Shown here piece after piece: positions 1 through 7,465 of a stretch of DNA of 37,816 nucleotides. This DNA is from Pseudomonadales bacterium (lineage in GTDB: Bacteria; Pseudomonadota; Gammaproteobacteria; Pseudomonadales; JAHRWD01). The notes under the pieces were generated by a model. It was not told the DNA's origin. It saw only the letters and a program-made list of their open reading frames with translations, and searched no databases. The translations under genes were made by a program, and so were the position numbers. The DNA is taken from positions 1 to 37,816 of the forward strand of contig JAESUM010000055.1 in assembly GCA_016763075.1 (NCBI GenBank), given 5' to 3'. Position 1 is the first letter of the stretch. Each line of letters opens with the position of its first letter.

Positions 1-152
1 CAATGTTGTACCGGCGTTTATTGGCTAAAGCACCAAGTACGTTTATTTTTGGTCGCGGAAATAGTATGCAATTGTATAAAGAGGTACAAGCACTCAATCT
101 GCCGGGTGACTTCCATCATTCAAAATCCCTACTGCCCTCAGTATCGCCGTGA
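1..152 (+). CDS. Possible 3' end of an upstream gene, cut by the window edge
   Basis: The third forward frame is open from the left edge to a TGA at 150-152, about 49 codons. Its residues (for example RRLLAKAPSTFIFGRG and LPGDFHHSKSLLPSVSP) look like ordinary protein and not random translation. I do not recognise the family. A second forward frame is also open here, in phase with the aldehyde dehydrogenase downstream, but its composition is less protein-like. If this is a gene it would lie just upstream of the dehydrogenase on the same strand. Confidence 0.3.
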   Translation, partial: MLYRRLLAKAPSTFIFGRGNSMQLYKEVQALNLPGDFHHSKSLLPSVSP

Positions 153-381
153 TAGAAAACCAGCTAGACAACCCGCAATGCACACTATTGCACGCACGCA
201 CAGTAGTCATAATTACGGTTTTTTATTGGCCATTATCTACGAAATAACTAATCGCCAGCAAACCTCAATGAAACAAAAAATTTCCCTATTCACAACAGCC
301 TCCGAGTATGAAAAACTACCCTACTATTCGTTTAACGCGATCTCGTTAAAAACCATCCATTCATACTCAGAGACTCCCAAC

Positions 382-1854
382 ATGAACTCACTTACCGCCG
401 CTGCCGTAAATGAAACCCCAGAGGCTGCTTCTGGGCCCAAAGAAAACCCATATCGTTCAATACTAAACGCCCAGCGCAAAGCCTTTATGGCCAACGGCGT
501 ACTCAGTTTTGAACAAAGAATTGCTCATCTAGACACTTTAAAGCGCGCCATCGGCGAGTTTAAAGACCCGCTCATAGAAGCCGTCATGTCTGATTTCGGC
601 CACCGCAACGAAGTTGAAACCATTGCCACAGAAGTGATCGCCCCTGCGGGTGAAATAGGCTTCACCAAAAGTAAATTGAAGGGCTGGATGAAACACCGCC
701 GCGTGCGCCCTACCCTGCAAACCCTTGGTGGTACAGGGAAAATTCTCTATCAACCAAAGGGTGTCATCGGCGTGATGGGCGCATGGAACTACCCCGCATC
801 GCTAAGCCTAAGCCCACTCATTGGCGCAATGGCAGCGGGCAACCACTGCATGGTGAGACCTTCTGATTTATCCCCTGCTACCACCGAGGTCATGAAACAA
901 ATGCTGGCCAAGCATTTTGAAGATAATTACATCACCGTTATCGATGGCGATGTAAATGCCTCTATCGCCTTCTCAGAATTACCCTTCGACCACTTGGTAT
1001 ACACCGGCGGTACGCAGGTTGGCAGCATGGTGATGCAAGCCGCCGCCAAAAACCTCACACCAGTTACGCTTGAAATGGGCGGAAAATCCCCCGTTATCAT
1101 TGCTGACGATGCCGACATGAACCGTGCCATTGAAAGCATTTTGATGGGCAAGCTAATCAACTCGGGGCAAACCTGTATTGCACCGGACTACATTTTAATT
1201 CCCGAACAAATGAAAGAACGCTTCATAGAACTGTGCAGCGAAAACATTGCGCAGCGTTACCCAAGCCTTGCCCAAAATGACGACATCACCTGGATTATCA
1301 ACGAGCGCCATTTCCAGCGCATCCAAGGATTAATCGACGATGCCAAAGAAAAAGGCGCACGGGTTATTCAGGTCAACCCCGCATCAGAAACCATTCCCGA
1401 AGGTAAACGAATCATCCCGCCCACATTAATCACCGACGTCAACGACGATATGGAAGTGATGCGCGAAGAAATTTTCGGCCCGCTGTTACCGGTGCTTGGC
1501 TACCAAAAAATGGACGACGCCATCCAATACATTAATGACCGACCAAGACCGTTAGCGCTGTACTATTTTGGTAAAAACAATCAACGCGCAATCGACACGG
1601 TGTACTCCACTACTTCTGGCGGAGCCTGCGTGAACGAGACGATGCTACACGTCTCGCACAACAACATGCCCTTTGGTGGCATTGGCCCCAGCGGCTTAGG
1701 TGGTTACCACGGCTTTGATGGTTTTGTGGAGTTTTCTCACAAAAAATCGGTTTATTATCAAGGCCCTATTTCACCCGCAAAATGGATCAAGCCGCCCTAT
1801 GCGCCCAAAGCAAAAAGCGTCATGACCTGGGTGGCTAATAAGGTTACCGGTTAA
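382..1854 (+). CDS. Coniferyl-aldehyde-dehydrogenase-type NAD(P)+ aldehyde dehydrogenase
   Basis: A 490-residue member of the aldehyde dehydrogenase superfamily, closest in layout to the short CalB-like branch that oxidises aromatic or fatty aldehydes to acids in the cytoplasm. Visible motifs: AWNYP with the catalytic-site Asn near 136, the general-base Glu in LEMGGKSP near 231, and the nucleophilic Cys in SGQTCIAPDY near 265. The C-terminus carries the PFGGIGPSGLGGYHG signature. The Lys of the usual KPSE cofactor-binding motif reads RPSD here (Arg near 159), which is unusual. The frame is open upstream to base 1, but that extension resembles no dehydrogenase, so I choose the ATG at 382, which gives a normal family length; no strong ribosome-binding site is seen. 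A terminator follows. Family assignment is firm; the substrate is inferred. Confidence 0.9.
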   Translation: MNSLTAAAVNETPEAASGPKENPYRSILNAQRKAFMANGVLSFEQRIAHLDTLKRAIGEFKDPLIEAVMSDFGHRNEVETIATEVIAPAGEIGFTKSKLKGWMKHRRVRPTLQTLGGTGKILYQPKGVIGVMGAWNYPASLSLSPLIGAMAAGNHCMVRPSDLSPATTEVMKQMLAKHFEDNYITVIDGDVNASIAFSELPFDHLVYTGGTQVGSMVMQAAAKNLTPVTLEMGGKSPVIIADDADMNRAIESILMGKLINSGQTCIAPDYILIPEQMKERFIELCSENIAQRYPSLAQNDDITWIINERHFQRIQGLIDDAKEKGARVIQVNPASETIPEGKRIIPPTLITDVNDDMEVMREEIFGPLLPVLGYQKMDDAIQYINDRPRPLALYYFGKNNQRAIDTVYSTTSGGACVNETMLHVSHNNMPFGGIGPSGLGGYHGFDGFVEFSHKKSVYYQGPISPAKWIKPPYAPKAKSVMTWVANKVTG

Positions 1855-1900
1855 ACACCGTAACTCATTTCCAGACTTACCAGCTACGCCATCAAAAACT

Positions 1901-1952
1901 GCCAAGCTACCCCCATTTTCCGGGTGTAGCTTGGCTACTTATCGTTTTTATA
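1901..1952 (+). terminator. Intrinsic terminator after the aldehyde dehydrogenase
   Basis: The 10-base arm GCCAAGCTAC (1901-1910) pairs exactly with GTAGCTTGGC (1926-1935). The stem is extended inward by CCC/GGG across one unpaired T. A T-rich stretch (CGTTTTTAT) follows about ten bases after the stem, further than in an ideal terminator. Confidence 0.55.
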
Positions 1953-2414
1953 CCTGGAGCTGTTTCAGTGCTGCTTCCAGATGATGTCTAGTACGTAAAC
2001 GCTGTATACCGACTAAATCCTATAAACTTTGATGACGCACCGGGTATGTTTTCAGCGCAAAAAATATCCGTTAATGCCCCCCATAAGAAGCCCTTTGAAT
2101 TGCGCTCGATTGTCTATGACATTCACGCTCGGCTACCCAATATCGCACAGTTCGTTGTATTAAAACCCGGCAAACAACCCTAGTTTTTCAGGCTTAAAAC
2201 CAGCCTCAAGATACCGCATCATCTGCCGCCCACTCTTGTAAAAATGCCCGCCAAAGCATACTATTTCTGGCTGACTTCCCAGCTGGGGGCAAATGATTAC
2301 AGCAGCGCACCGATTGACTTTACCGGTTGCTTCTAACGTGTCTTTCGCATGCATCATTTAGCTAACGCTCTCCTGCTTCCAAAATAACCAAAACATCATC
2401 ATGAGGTCATCTCG
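1953..2414. other. Gene-poor gap with small unexplained frames
   Basis: No recognisable gene lies between the terminator and the acyl-CoA dehydrogenase. One forward frame is open from 1992 to a TAG at 2181-2183 (ATG at 2046, 45 codons). It reads like natural protein (RLNPINFDDAPGMFSAQK, then FELRSIVYDIHARLPNIAQF) and ends in KPGKQP. It could be a small gene or the surviving tail of a decayed one. A reverse-strand frame overlaps its end and is listed separately. Confidence 0.25.
2160..2357 (-). CDS. Hypothetical small protein, 65 residues
   Basis: A reverse-strand frame opening with two ATG codons and preceded by AGGAG about 13 bases upstream, which is too far to be convincing. The product contains two Cys (in AAVIICPQ and EIVCFGG) and ends in LGLFAGF. 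There is no signal peptide or membrane segment, and I recognise no family. Its end overlaps the end of the forward frame described in the gap entry, so at most one of the two is likely to be real. Confidence 0.2.
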   Translation of the reverse strand: MMHAKDTLEATGKVNRCAAVIICPQLGSQPEIVCFGGHFYKSGRQMMRYLEAGFKPEKLGLFAGF

Positions 2415-3635
2415 ATGGATCTAAATTTCAGCGCTGAGGACATCGCATTTCGCGATGAAGTAAAGGCATTCCTAAAAGAAAACTGGACCGACCAGGACCG
2501 TAAAGATATGGGCAACGGTCTTTCCATGGATCACGACATGCCGGTTCGTTGGCATCGTAAACTGGCCGCAAAAGGCTGGGCTGCTCCCAACTGGCCGCTG
2601 GAACTTGGCGGTTGTCCATGGACTTCAACCCAGAAATACATTTTTGATATTGAGACGGCTAATGCCAACTGCCCACGTTTAATATCCTTTGGGTTGAACT
2701 TGGTTGCACCGGTTCTTTACACCTTCGGAAATGAAGAGCAGCAAAAAAAATATCTGCCCAGTATTCTTTCCGGAGACACTTGGTGGTGCCAAGGTTACTC
2801 TGAGCCAGGTGCTGGTTCTGACCTTGCTGGGCTTTCTACCCGCGCAGAACTCTCTGACGATGGCACACACTACGTGGTTAACGGTCAAAAAACCTGGACC
2901 AGCACAGCACGCTACGCTGACATGATTTTCTGCCTGGTACGTACTGATCCGACGGCGAAAATTAAACAACAGGGTATTTCGTTCCTGTTGATCGATATGA
3001 AAACCCCGGGCATTACCGTCAAACCGATCTCCACACTTGACGGCCAACAGCACGTCAATGACACCTTTTTCGACAATGTGAAGGTGCCGGTTGAAAACCG
3101 GATCGGCGAAGAAAACATGGGCTGGACCTACGCCAAGTTACTTCTGACCCACGAACGTACCGGCATCGCTGGTGTTGCTCGTTCCAAAAATCGTCTCTCT
3201 GAGTTAAAGATTGTTGCTAGCGCCGAACCCACTGGAACTGGCCAAGCTCCTTTAATTGAAGAGCCTACTTTCCGCGCCAAGATTTCTCAGATCGAGATTG
3301 ACTTAATGGCATTAGAAATCACTGACCTACGTACGTTGGCCGGTGTTCAAAAAGGTGGCGCACCCGGGCCAGAATCATCGATTCTAAAAGTCCGAGGCAC
3401 TGAAATCCAGCAAGCGATTGCCGAGTTATTCCTAGAAAGTGCAGGCTACTATTGCCAGCCATTCGTTCAAGATACCCACTGGGGTAGCTACGAAGGCGAA
3501 ATGATTGGAGCGGATTACAGCACATCAACTGCGCTGCAGTACTTTAGTACCCGACCCGCAACAGTTTACGGTGGCTCATCTGAAGTGCAGCGCAACATTA
3601 TTTCAAAAGCTGTTCTCGGCCTTAAATTTAAATAG
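2415..3635 (+). CDS. Acyl-CoA dehydrogenase, probable catalytic member of a pair
   Basis: A 406-residue FAD-dependent acyl-CoA dehydrogenase (COG1960 type) introducing a 2,3-double bond into an acyl-CoA. Visible features: the helical N-terminal domain, the flavin and substrate-binding segment QGYSEPGAGSDLAGL (126-140), the beta-domain NGQKTWTSTARYAD, and the C-terminal RPATVYGGSSEVQRN. The MCAD-type catalytic Glu near the C-terminus is absent (YGGSSE), but a Glu is present at 247 in LLLTHERTGIAG, where isovaleryl-CoA-type enzymes carry theirs. AGGT lies before the ATG. A second dehydrogenase begins 24 bases downstream, so the two are almost certainly co-transcribed and may form a mixed complex. 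The substrate is unknown; aromatic, branched or sterol side chains are possible. Confidence 0.93.
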   Translation: MDLNFSAEDIAFRDEVKAFLKENWTDQDRKDMGNGLSMDHDMPVRWHRKLAAKGWAAPNWPLELGGCPWTSTQKYIFDIETANANCPRLISFGLNLVAPVLYTFGNEEQQKKYLPSILSGDTWWCQGYSEPGAGSDLAGLSTRAELSDDGTHYVVNGQKTWTSTARYADMIFCLVRTDPTAKIKQQGISFLLIDMKTPGITVKPISTLDGQQHVNDTFFDNVKVPVENRIGEENMGWTYAKLLLTHERTGIAGVARSKNRLSELKIVASAEPTGTGQAPLIEEPTFRAKISQIEIDLMALEITDLRTLAGVQKGGAPGPESSILKVRGTEIQQAIAELFLESAGYYCQPFVQDTHWGSYEGEMIGADYSTSTALQYFSTRPATVYGGSSEVQRNIISKAVLGLKFK

Positions 3636-3659
3636 ACAGGATAAAACAGGAGCAACACG

Positions 3660-4787
3660 ATGGATTTTAATCTTTCTGAAGAGCAAACCATGCTACAGGA
3701 TAGCGTCTCCCGCTTTATCCAAAACAGTTACGGTTTTGAAGATCGCAAAAAATATATCGCTGCAGACAATGGCTTCAGCGCAGAAAACTGGAACATGTTT
3801 GCCGAGCTGGGCTGGTTAGGTATCCCCTTTGCTGAAGAGCACGGTGGCTTTGGCGGCGGCGCACTAGAAACCATGATGGTGATGGAAGAGTTTGGCAAAG
3901 GTCTTGTGATCGAGCCATTCTTGGCAACCGTTGTATTAGGCGGCGGATTCCTAAGCAAAGGCGGCACACCCGTGCAACAAGAACAGTTGATCCCTTCTAT
4001 TATTGAAGGAAAATTACAACTGGCTTTCGCATTTGTTGAGCCACAAGGTCGCTTCAACTTAGCAGACCTTACAACCACAGCCACTGCTTCTGGCGATGGT
4101 TACAGCATCAGTGGGCACAAAGGTGTGGTACTCAACGGACCAAGCGCCGACAAGCTTATTGTGACTACGCGTACCTCTGGTGATCAACGTGATGAATCTG
4201 GCATTACCGTATTTTTGGTCGATGCAAATGCAGCAGGAGTTTCACGTAGAAACTACCCTACCATTGATGCGATGCAAGGTTCTGAAATCACATTTAACGA
4301 TGTAAAAGTCAGCGCCGACGATATTATCGGCGAGCTCAACAACGGCTTACCGTTAATCCAAAGCGTGGTTGATGACGGTTTGCTAGCCATCTGCGCCGAA
4401 GCAGTAGGCGCAATGGAAGTGCTGTACAAAACTACCGTTGATTACTCCAAACAGCGTAAGCAGTTTGATGTTGCGATTGGTTCATTCCAGGCGCTTCAGC
4501 ACCGTATGGTGGATATGTTCATCGAACACGAGCAGTCCAAATCATTGATGCTGCTAGCCGCTATGCGTTTGGCCGAAGGCAGTGATGAAGCTAGCAAAGC
4601 TATCTCTGCGCTAAAAGTACAAATTGGTAAAGCGGGCCGTTATGTTGGCCAACAAGCTGTGCAACTGCACGGTGGAATGGGACAGACTGAAGAACTTAAT
4701 GTCGGTCACTATTTCAAACGCCTCACCATGATCAGCCATACTTTTGGCAACGCTGACTTCCACTTAAATCGTTTCGGCGAGTTGTAA
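3660..4787 (+). CDS. Acyl-CoA dehydrogenase, possible non-catalytic partner
   Basis: A 375-residue acyl-CoA dehydrogenase homologue with a good ribosome-binding site (AGGAG, nine bases before the ATG), directly after the first dehydrogenase. The N-terminal helices contain LGIPFAEEHGGFGGG, and the C-terminal domain has RKQFDVAIGSFQALQHRMVDM and VQLHGGMGQTEE. By eye, the catalytic-Glu position of isovaleryl-CoA-type enzymes falls on VVDDGLLAI (Asp238/239), and no YEG-type C-terminal Glu is seen. The CoA/FAD segment is weak too: FVEPQGRFNLADL replaces the usual EPxAGSD. Shorter, divergent partners of this sort are known in actinobacterial steroid side-chain degradation, where two different dehydrogenases form an alpha2beta2 enzyme. 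The partner role is inferred from this; family membership is clear. Confidence 0.92.
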   Translation: MDFNLSEEQTMLQDSVSRFIQNSYGFEDRKKYIAADNGFSAENWNMFAELGWLGIPFAEEHGGFGGGALETMMVMEEFGKGLVIEPFLATVVLGGGFLSKGGTPVQQEQLIPSIIEGKLQLAFAFVEPQGRFNLADLTTTATASGDGYSISGHKGVVLNGPSADKLIVTTRTSGDQRDESGITVFLVDANAAGVSRRNYPTIDAMQGSEITFNDVKVSADDIIGELNNGLPLIQSVVDDGLLAICAEAVGAMEVLYKTTVDYSKQRKQFDVAIGSFQALQHRMVDMFIEHEQSKSLMLLAAMRLAEGSDEASKAISALKVQIGKAGRYVGQQAVQLHGGMGQTEELNVGHYFKRLTMISHTFGNADFHLNRFGEL

Positions 4788-4795
4788 GCAGCCCT

Positions 4796-4827
4796 ATTTC
4801 TGGAGTAGCACGCGCTACTCCAGAAAT
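4796..4827 (+). terminator. Perfect 14-bp hairpin after the dehydrogenase pair
   Basis: ATTTCTGGAGTAGC (4796-4809) is the exact reverse complement of 4814-4827, with a four-base loop ACGC. It starts nine bases after the stop codon. There is no T-run on either side, so it may act as an mRNA 3'-end stabiliser or a weak terminator. Confidence 0.45.
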
Positions 4828-4889
4828 ATTAACTAGCGTCTTCACGACTAGTTCCCTATTCCCTACCCCGCATAATTAGTAGTTCATTT

Positions 4890-5780
4890 ATGACCGATAC
4901 AGTTGCAGCAACTCCGGCATGGTTCACAAAAGCCATCGAAACACCCCGTAAAGATTGTTATGTTGAAGTAGATGGATGCCCCATTCACTACCTAAAATGG
5001 GGCGACGACGATAAACCCGGACTGTTATTTGTTCACGGCAATGGCGCACATGCCCACTGGTGGGATTTTATTGCGCCGTTTTTTATCGACCAATACAGCG
5101 TCGCCGCAATAGATTTAAGCGGCATGGGCGACAGCGGGCATCGCGATGAATACGTAGCCAACTGCTACGCCGATGAACTCATGGCCGTCATCAAAGATGC
5201 CGGTTTTGGCGACGATACTATCGTGGTTGGCCACAGCATGGGTGGGTTTATGACCCTTCGTACCGCAGCTATTTACGGCGAACACCTTAAAGGCATTGTG
5301 TTGGTAGACTCGGCTATTCGGCCGCCAGACTACGAATGGAAAAGCGCGATGCCTATCCGCAAAAAGAAAGTATATCCAGACTTCGAAACCGCCCAGCAGC
5401 GCTTTAGGTTAATGCCACCACAGCCTTGTGAAAACCAGTATATTCTTGATTACATTGCCAAGCACTCCATCACAGAAGTAGACGGCGGCTGGACTTGGAA
5501 ATTCGACGACAAATTTAAATCGCCGTTTTGGAAAGAAAAGAAGCGCGATGATTTCAAAAAAATTGCATGCCGAATGGGTGTAATCAACGCAGAAAACAGC
5601 AGTGTGGTAGTCCCCGATGTTGAGGAATACATGTTTCAAATGCTAGATGAAAGCGTGCCTTTTGTATCGCTGCCGGAATGTCATCACCACCTGTTTCTTG
5701 ACCAGCCAATCGCTTTTGTTTCTTCGCTTAAAACGATGCTAGCAGAGTGGACTCACTCTAAGCCAAACCGAGGAAGGTAG
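4890..5780 (+). CDS. Alpha/beta-hydrolase fold esterase or thioesterase
   Basis: A 296-residue cytoplasmic alpha/beta hydrolase. The oxyanion-hole segment VHGNGAHAHWW is at 48-58. The nucleophile elbow GHSMGG places the catalytic Ser at 116. The late histidine lies in PECHHHLFLDQP (265-267), and Glu235 or Asp243 is a candidate acid. The cap region contains a very basic stretch (MPIRKKKVYP). It lies about 100 bases after the dehydrogenase pair on the same strand, past the hairpin, so it may belong to the same pathway, for instance by hydrolysing an ester or thioester. The exact reaction cannot be read from the sequence. The fold and catalytic Ser are secure. Confidence 0.88.
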   Translation: MTDTVAATPAWFTKAIETPRKDCYVEVDGCPIHYLKWGDDDKPGLLFVHGNGAHAHWWDFIAPFFIDQYSVAAIDLSGMGDSGHRDEYVANCYADELMAVIKDAGFGDDTIVVGHSMGGFMTLRTAAIYGEHLKGIVLVDSAIRPPDYEWKSAMPIRKKKVYPDFETAQQRFRLMPPQPCENQYILDYIAKHSITEVDGGWTWKFDDKFKSPFWKEKKRDDFKKIACRMGVINAENSSVVVPDVEEYMFQMLDESVPFVSLPECHHHLFLDQPIAFVSSLKTMLAEWTHSKPNRGR

Positions 5781-5801
5781 ACTCTGCTAAGTAGCTGCCT
5801 G

Positions 5802-6209
5802 TCACTTGATTTCAGAGTGGTTGGTGATTTCAGAATTTTTGGATTCTAAAAGCGTGATAATTTGTTCACTGGCATTTAAACAGCTGTTCACTAGCTCTTT
5901 CTTTTTAGCTGCGGTCAATTTTTTAATCGCAGCTTCACGAATACTCGCACTGCTTCTGTTGTGCTGCCCTTCGCAATACACTATTTTTTTTGGCTTGCGC
6001 CCACGGAAAAACTTAGCGCCTTTCTTTTGAGTATGATGTTCGGTAAAACGGCGCAAAGGGTCGGTACTAATACCTGTGTAGTAACTGCCATCATCCGAAA
6101 GAATAATGTATACATACCAATGTATTGAGGGTGCCTCTGTACTTTTTAGATCTTCGTTATTCGAAACTTTAGCTTCTGTTTTTTTATTATTATTTTCGAT
6201 AATTTTCAT
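5802..6209 (-). CDS. GIY-YIG domain protein (UPF0213/YhbQ-like)
   Basis: A 135-residue small protein with a single GIY-YIG nuclease-like domain. It shows WYVYIILSDDGSYYTGIS as the GIY…YIG core, then RRFTEHHTQKKGAKFFRGR and the helix with SIREAAIKKLTAAKK. Members of this family (for example YhbQ) are proposed structure-selective endonucleases acting in the cytoplasm, with poorly known roles. A short charged, Asn/Lys-rich N-terminus precedes the domain. The frame continues to a TTG at 6239, but the ATG at 6209 is the better start; neither has a strong ribosome-binding site. It lies directly downstream of the PRPP-synthetase-like gene on the same strand and converges with the hydrolase. Confidence 0.85.
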   Translation of the reverse strand: MKIIENNNKKTEAKVSNNEDLKSTEAPSIHWYVYIILSDDGSYYTGISTDPLRRFTEHHTQKKGAKFFRGRKPKKIVYCEGQHNRSSASIREAAIKKLTAAKKKELVNSCLNASEQIITLLESKNSEITNHSEIK

Positions 6210-6241
6210 TATGTATAGTTCTAGAAAATAACCGACCAAGC

Positions 6242-7138
6242 TTATGGTCGAGTTATCTCCTTTATAGCCGTAACAATGCCCTCATTAACATCAATGCTAT
6301 TTGAGTGATGAAAAACCGTATTACACGTAATGACTCGTGCGCCGGCACGCTGCAGCTCAAGGTAAGTGGCATCATTAAATAATGCGTGAATGCCAATACA
6401 AACTGGCGCGCTGAACCCTGCATTTTTAAGGTAGGTAATGGTCTCTAACATGGTATGTCCGCTAGAAATAATATCGTCTACCAAAATGGGTTCAAACCCA
6501 TGCCACTGGCTGAAGTCGTCGCCGCTAACTGCAACGTCTCGGTCTCCTGAACGTATTTTCTCTAAACACAAATACGGGATACCGGATAAATCAGAAATCT
6601 CAGAAAGCCATTGAGCACTTTCGCTATCTGGCCCTACTAACAAGGGTTTTTCAACTTGGTCTTTTATCCAACACGCTATCGCTTTAGCGCTGGAAACCAC
6701 CCTGTTAGGAATGCTGTAAATTTCATCAAGGCTGTTGTAGCGGTGCAGGTGTGGATCTACCGTTACCATCCAATCAAAATGTTGGCTTATTAACGCTGCG
6801 AATGTTTTTGAGCTAATGGCTTCGCCGGGGTTAAAGCGAATATCCTGACGCATATACGCCAAGTATGGCGCAACGAGCCCAATGGATTTTGCGCCCATAT
6901 CTTTTAGCGCATCTACCAAAAACAGTAACTGCAATACTTTTTCATTGGGGTTATCTAATGAGCAAACCACGATGGCATCGATGCCCTTCGCATCTTCAGT
7001 AATCCGAAGATAACTCTCGCCATCAGGGAATGTACGAGATACCACTTCGATGCACGCACCGGTCATGCGCGTTGATACCGCCTGAGCCAGTGCTTCATTG
7101 TGATCATCAAGGCAATAGATACGAGTATTCACATTCAT
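6242..7138 (-). CDS. Accessory ribose-phosphate pyrophosphokinase (PRPP synthetase homologue)
   Basis: A 298-residue PRPP synthetase family protein, which would transfer pyrophosphate from ATP to ribose 5-phosphate. Visible motifs: FPDGESYLRI (37-46), PYLAYMRQD (91-99), the DPHLHR metal/ATP segment (128-133), the KIR flexible-loop pair (Lys194, Arg196), and the PRPP-binding loop ILVDDIISSGHTM (218-230). The loop has DDIISSGHT where the housekeeping Prs usually has a DDMIDTGGT-like sequence. With the short length this points to the accessory class found in some Proteobacteria and archaea and not to the housekeeping enzyme. AAGG abuts the ATG; a GTG two codons later would have better spacing. 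It probably supplies PRPP for a salvage route. Family is certain, specific role inferred. Confidence 0.85.
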   Translation of the reverse strand: MNVNTRIYCLDDHNEALAQAVSTRMTGACIEVVSRTFPDGESYLRITEDAKGIDAIVVCSLDNPNEKVLQLLFLVDALKDMGAKSIGLVAPYLAYMRQDIRFNPGEAISSKTFAALISQHFDWMVTVDPHLHRYNSLDEIYSIPNRVVSSAKAIACWIKDQVEKPLLVGPDSESAQWLSEISDLSGIPYLCLEKIRSGDRDVAVSGDDFSQWHGFEPILVDDIISSGHTMLETITYLKNAGFSAPVCIGIHALFNDATYLELQRAGARVITCNTVFHHSNSIDVNEGIVTAIKEITRP

Positions 7139-7198
7139 CCTTAATTACAATTACAAGTAAAAATAGCCCATTGGCTAGAGCTACTTCAATAATTTGTA

Positions 7199-7204
7199 AT
7201 TATA
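7199..7204 (-). promoter_or_regulatory. Candidate -10 element for the PRPP-synthetase-like gene
   Basis: On the reverse strand a perfect TATAAT lies about 60 bases upstream of the start. No good -35 hexamer is seen at 16 to 18 bases, so this is a tentative call. The rest of the 7139-7465 interval shows only a small hairpin (TAGCC/GGCTA) near 7165-7178. Confidence 0.3.
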
Positions 7205-7465
7205 CAACACACATTCGTATTCATCCGGGTTAAAACCCTCAACATACCCCGACCATTCGTACTCAGCTTTCTCATGACATTTAAACGATTCAACTCGATC
7301 AAATAAAAAGTGTTCTTGTTGTCAACCAAAGCTTAAAACCAAGCGTTATAAGACGGTAGATATTGAATCTATCAAAGACTCAATAGATGACTTGTCGCCG
7401 AAGTGTTTTTAGATGTAACGGCACACCTTTGGAAATTTACGCTTTCACATACTAGGTATCAAACC

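Noticed and set aside
49-381. N-terminal extension of the aldehyde dehydrogenase reading frame
   Set aside because: It is in frame and open but composed of unlikely residues (many Cys, His, Arg) and would make the enzyme about 110 residues too long.
3728-4084. Open frame antisense to the second acyl-CoA dehydrogenase
   Set aside because: The forward frame is a recognisable dehydrogenase; the reverse has no motif or ribosome-binding site.
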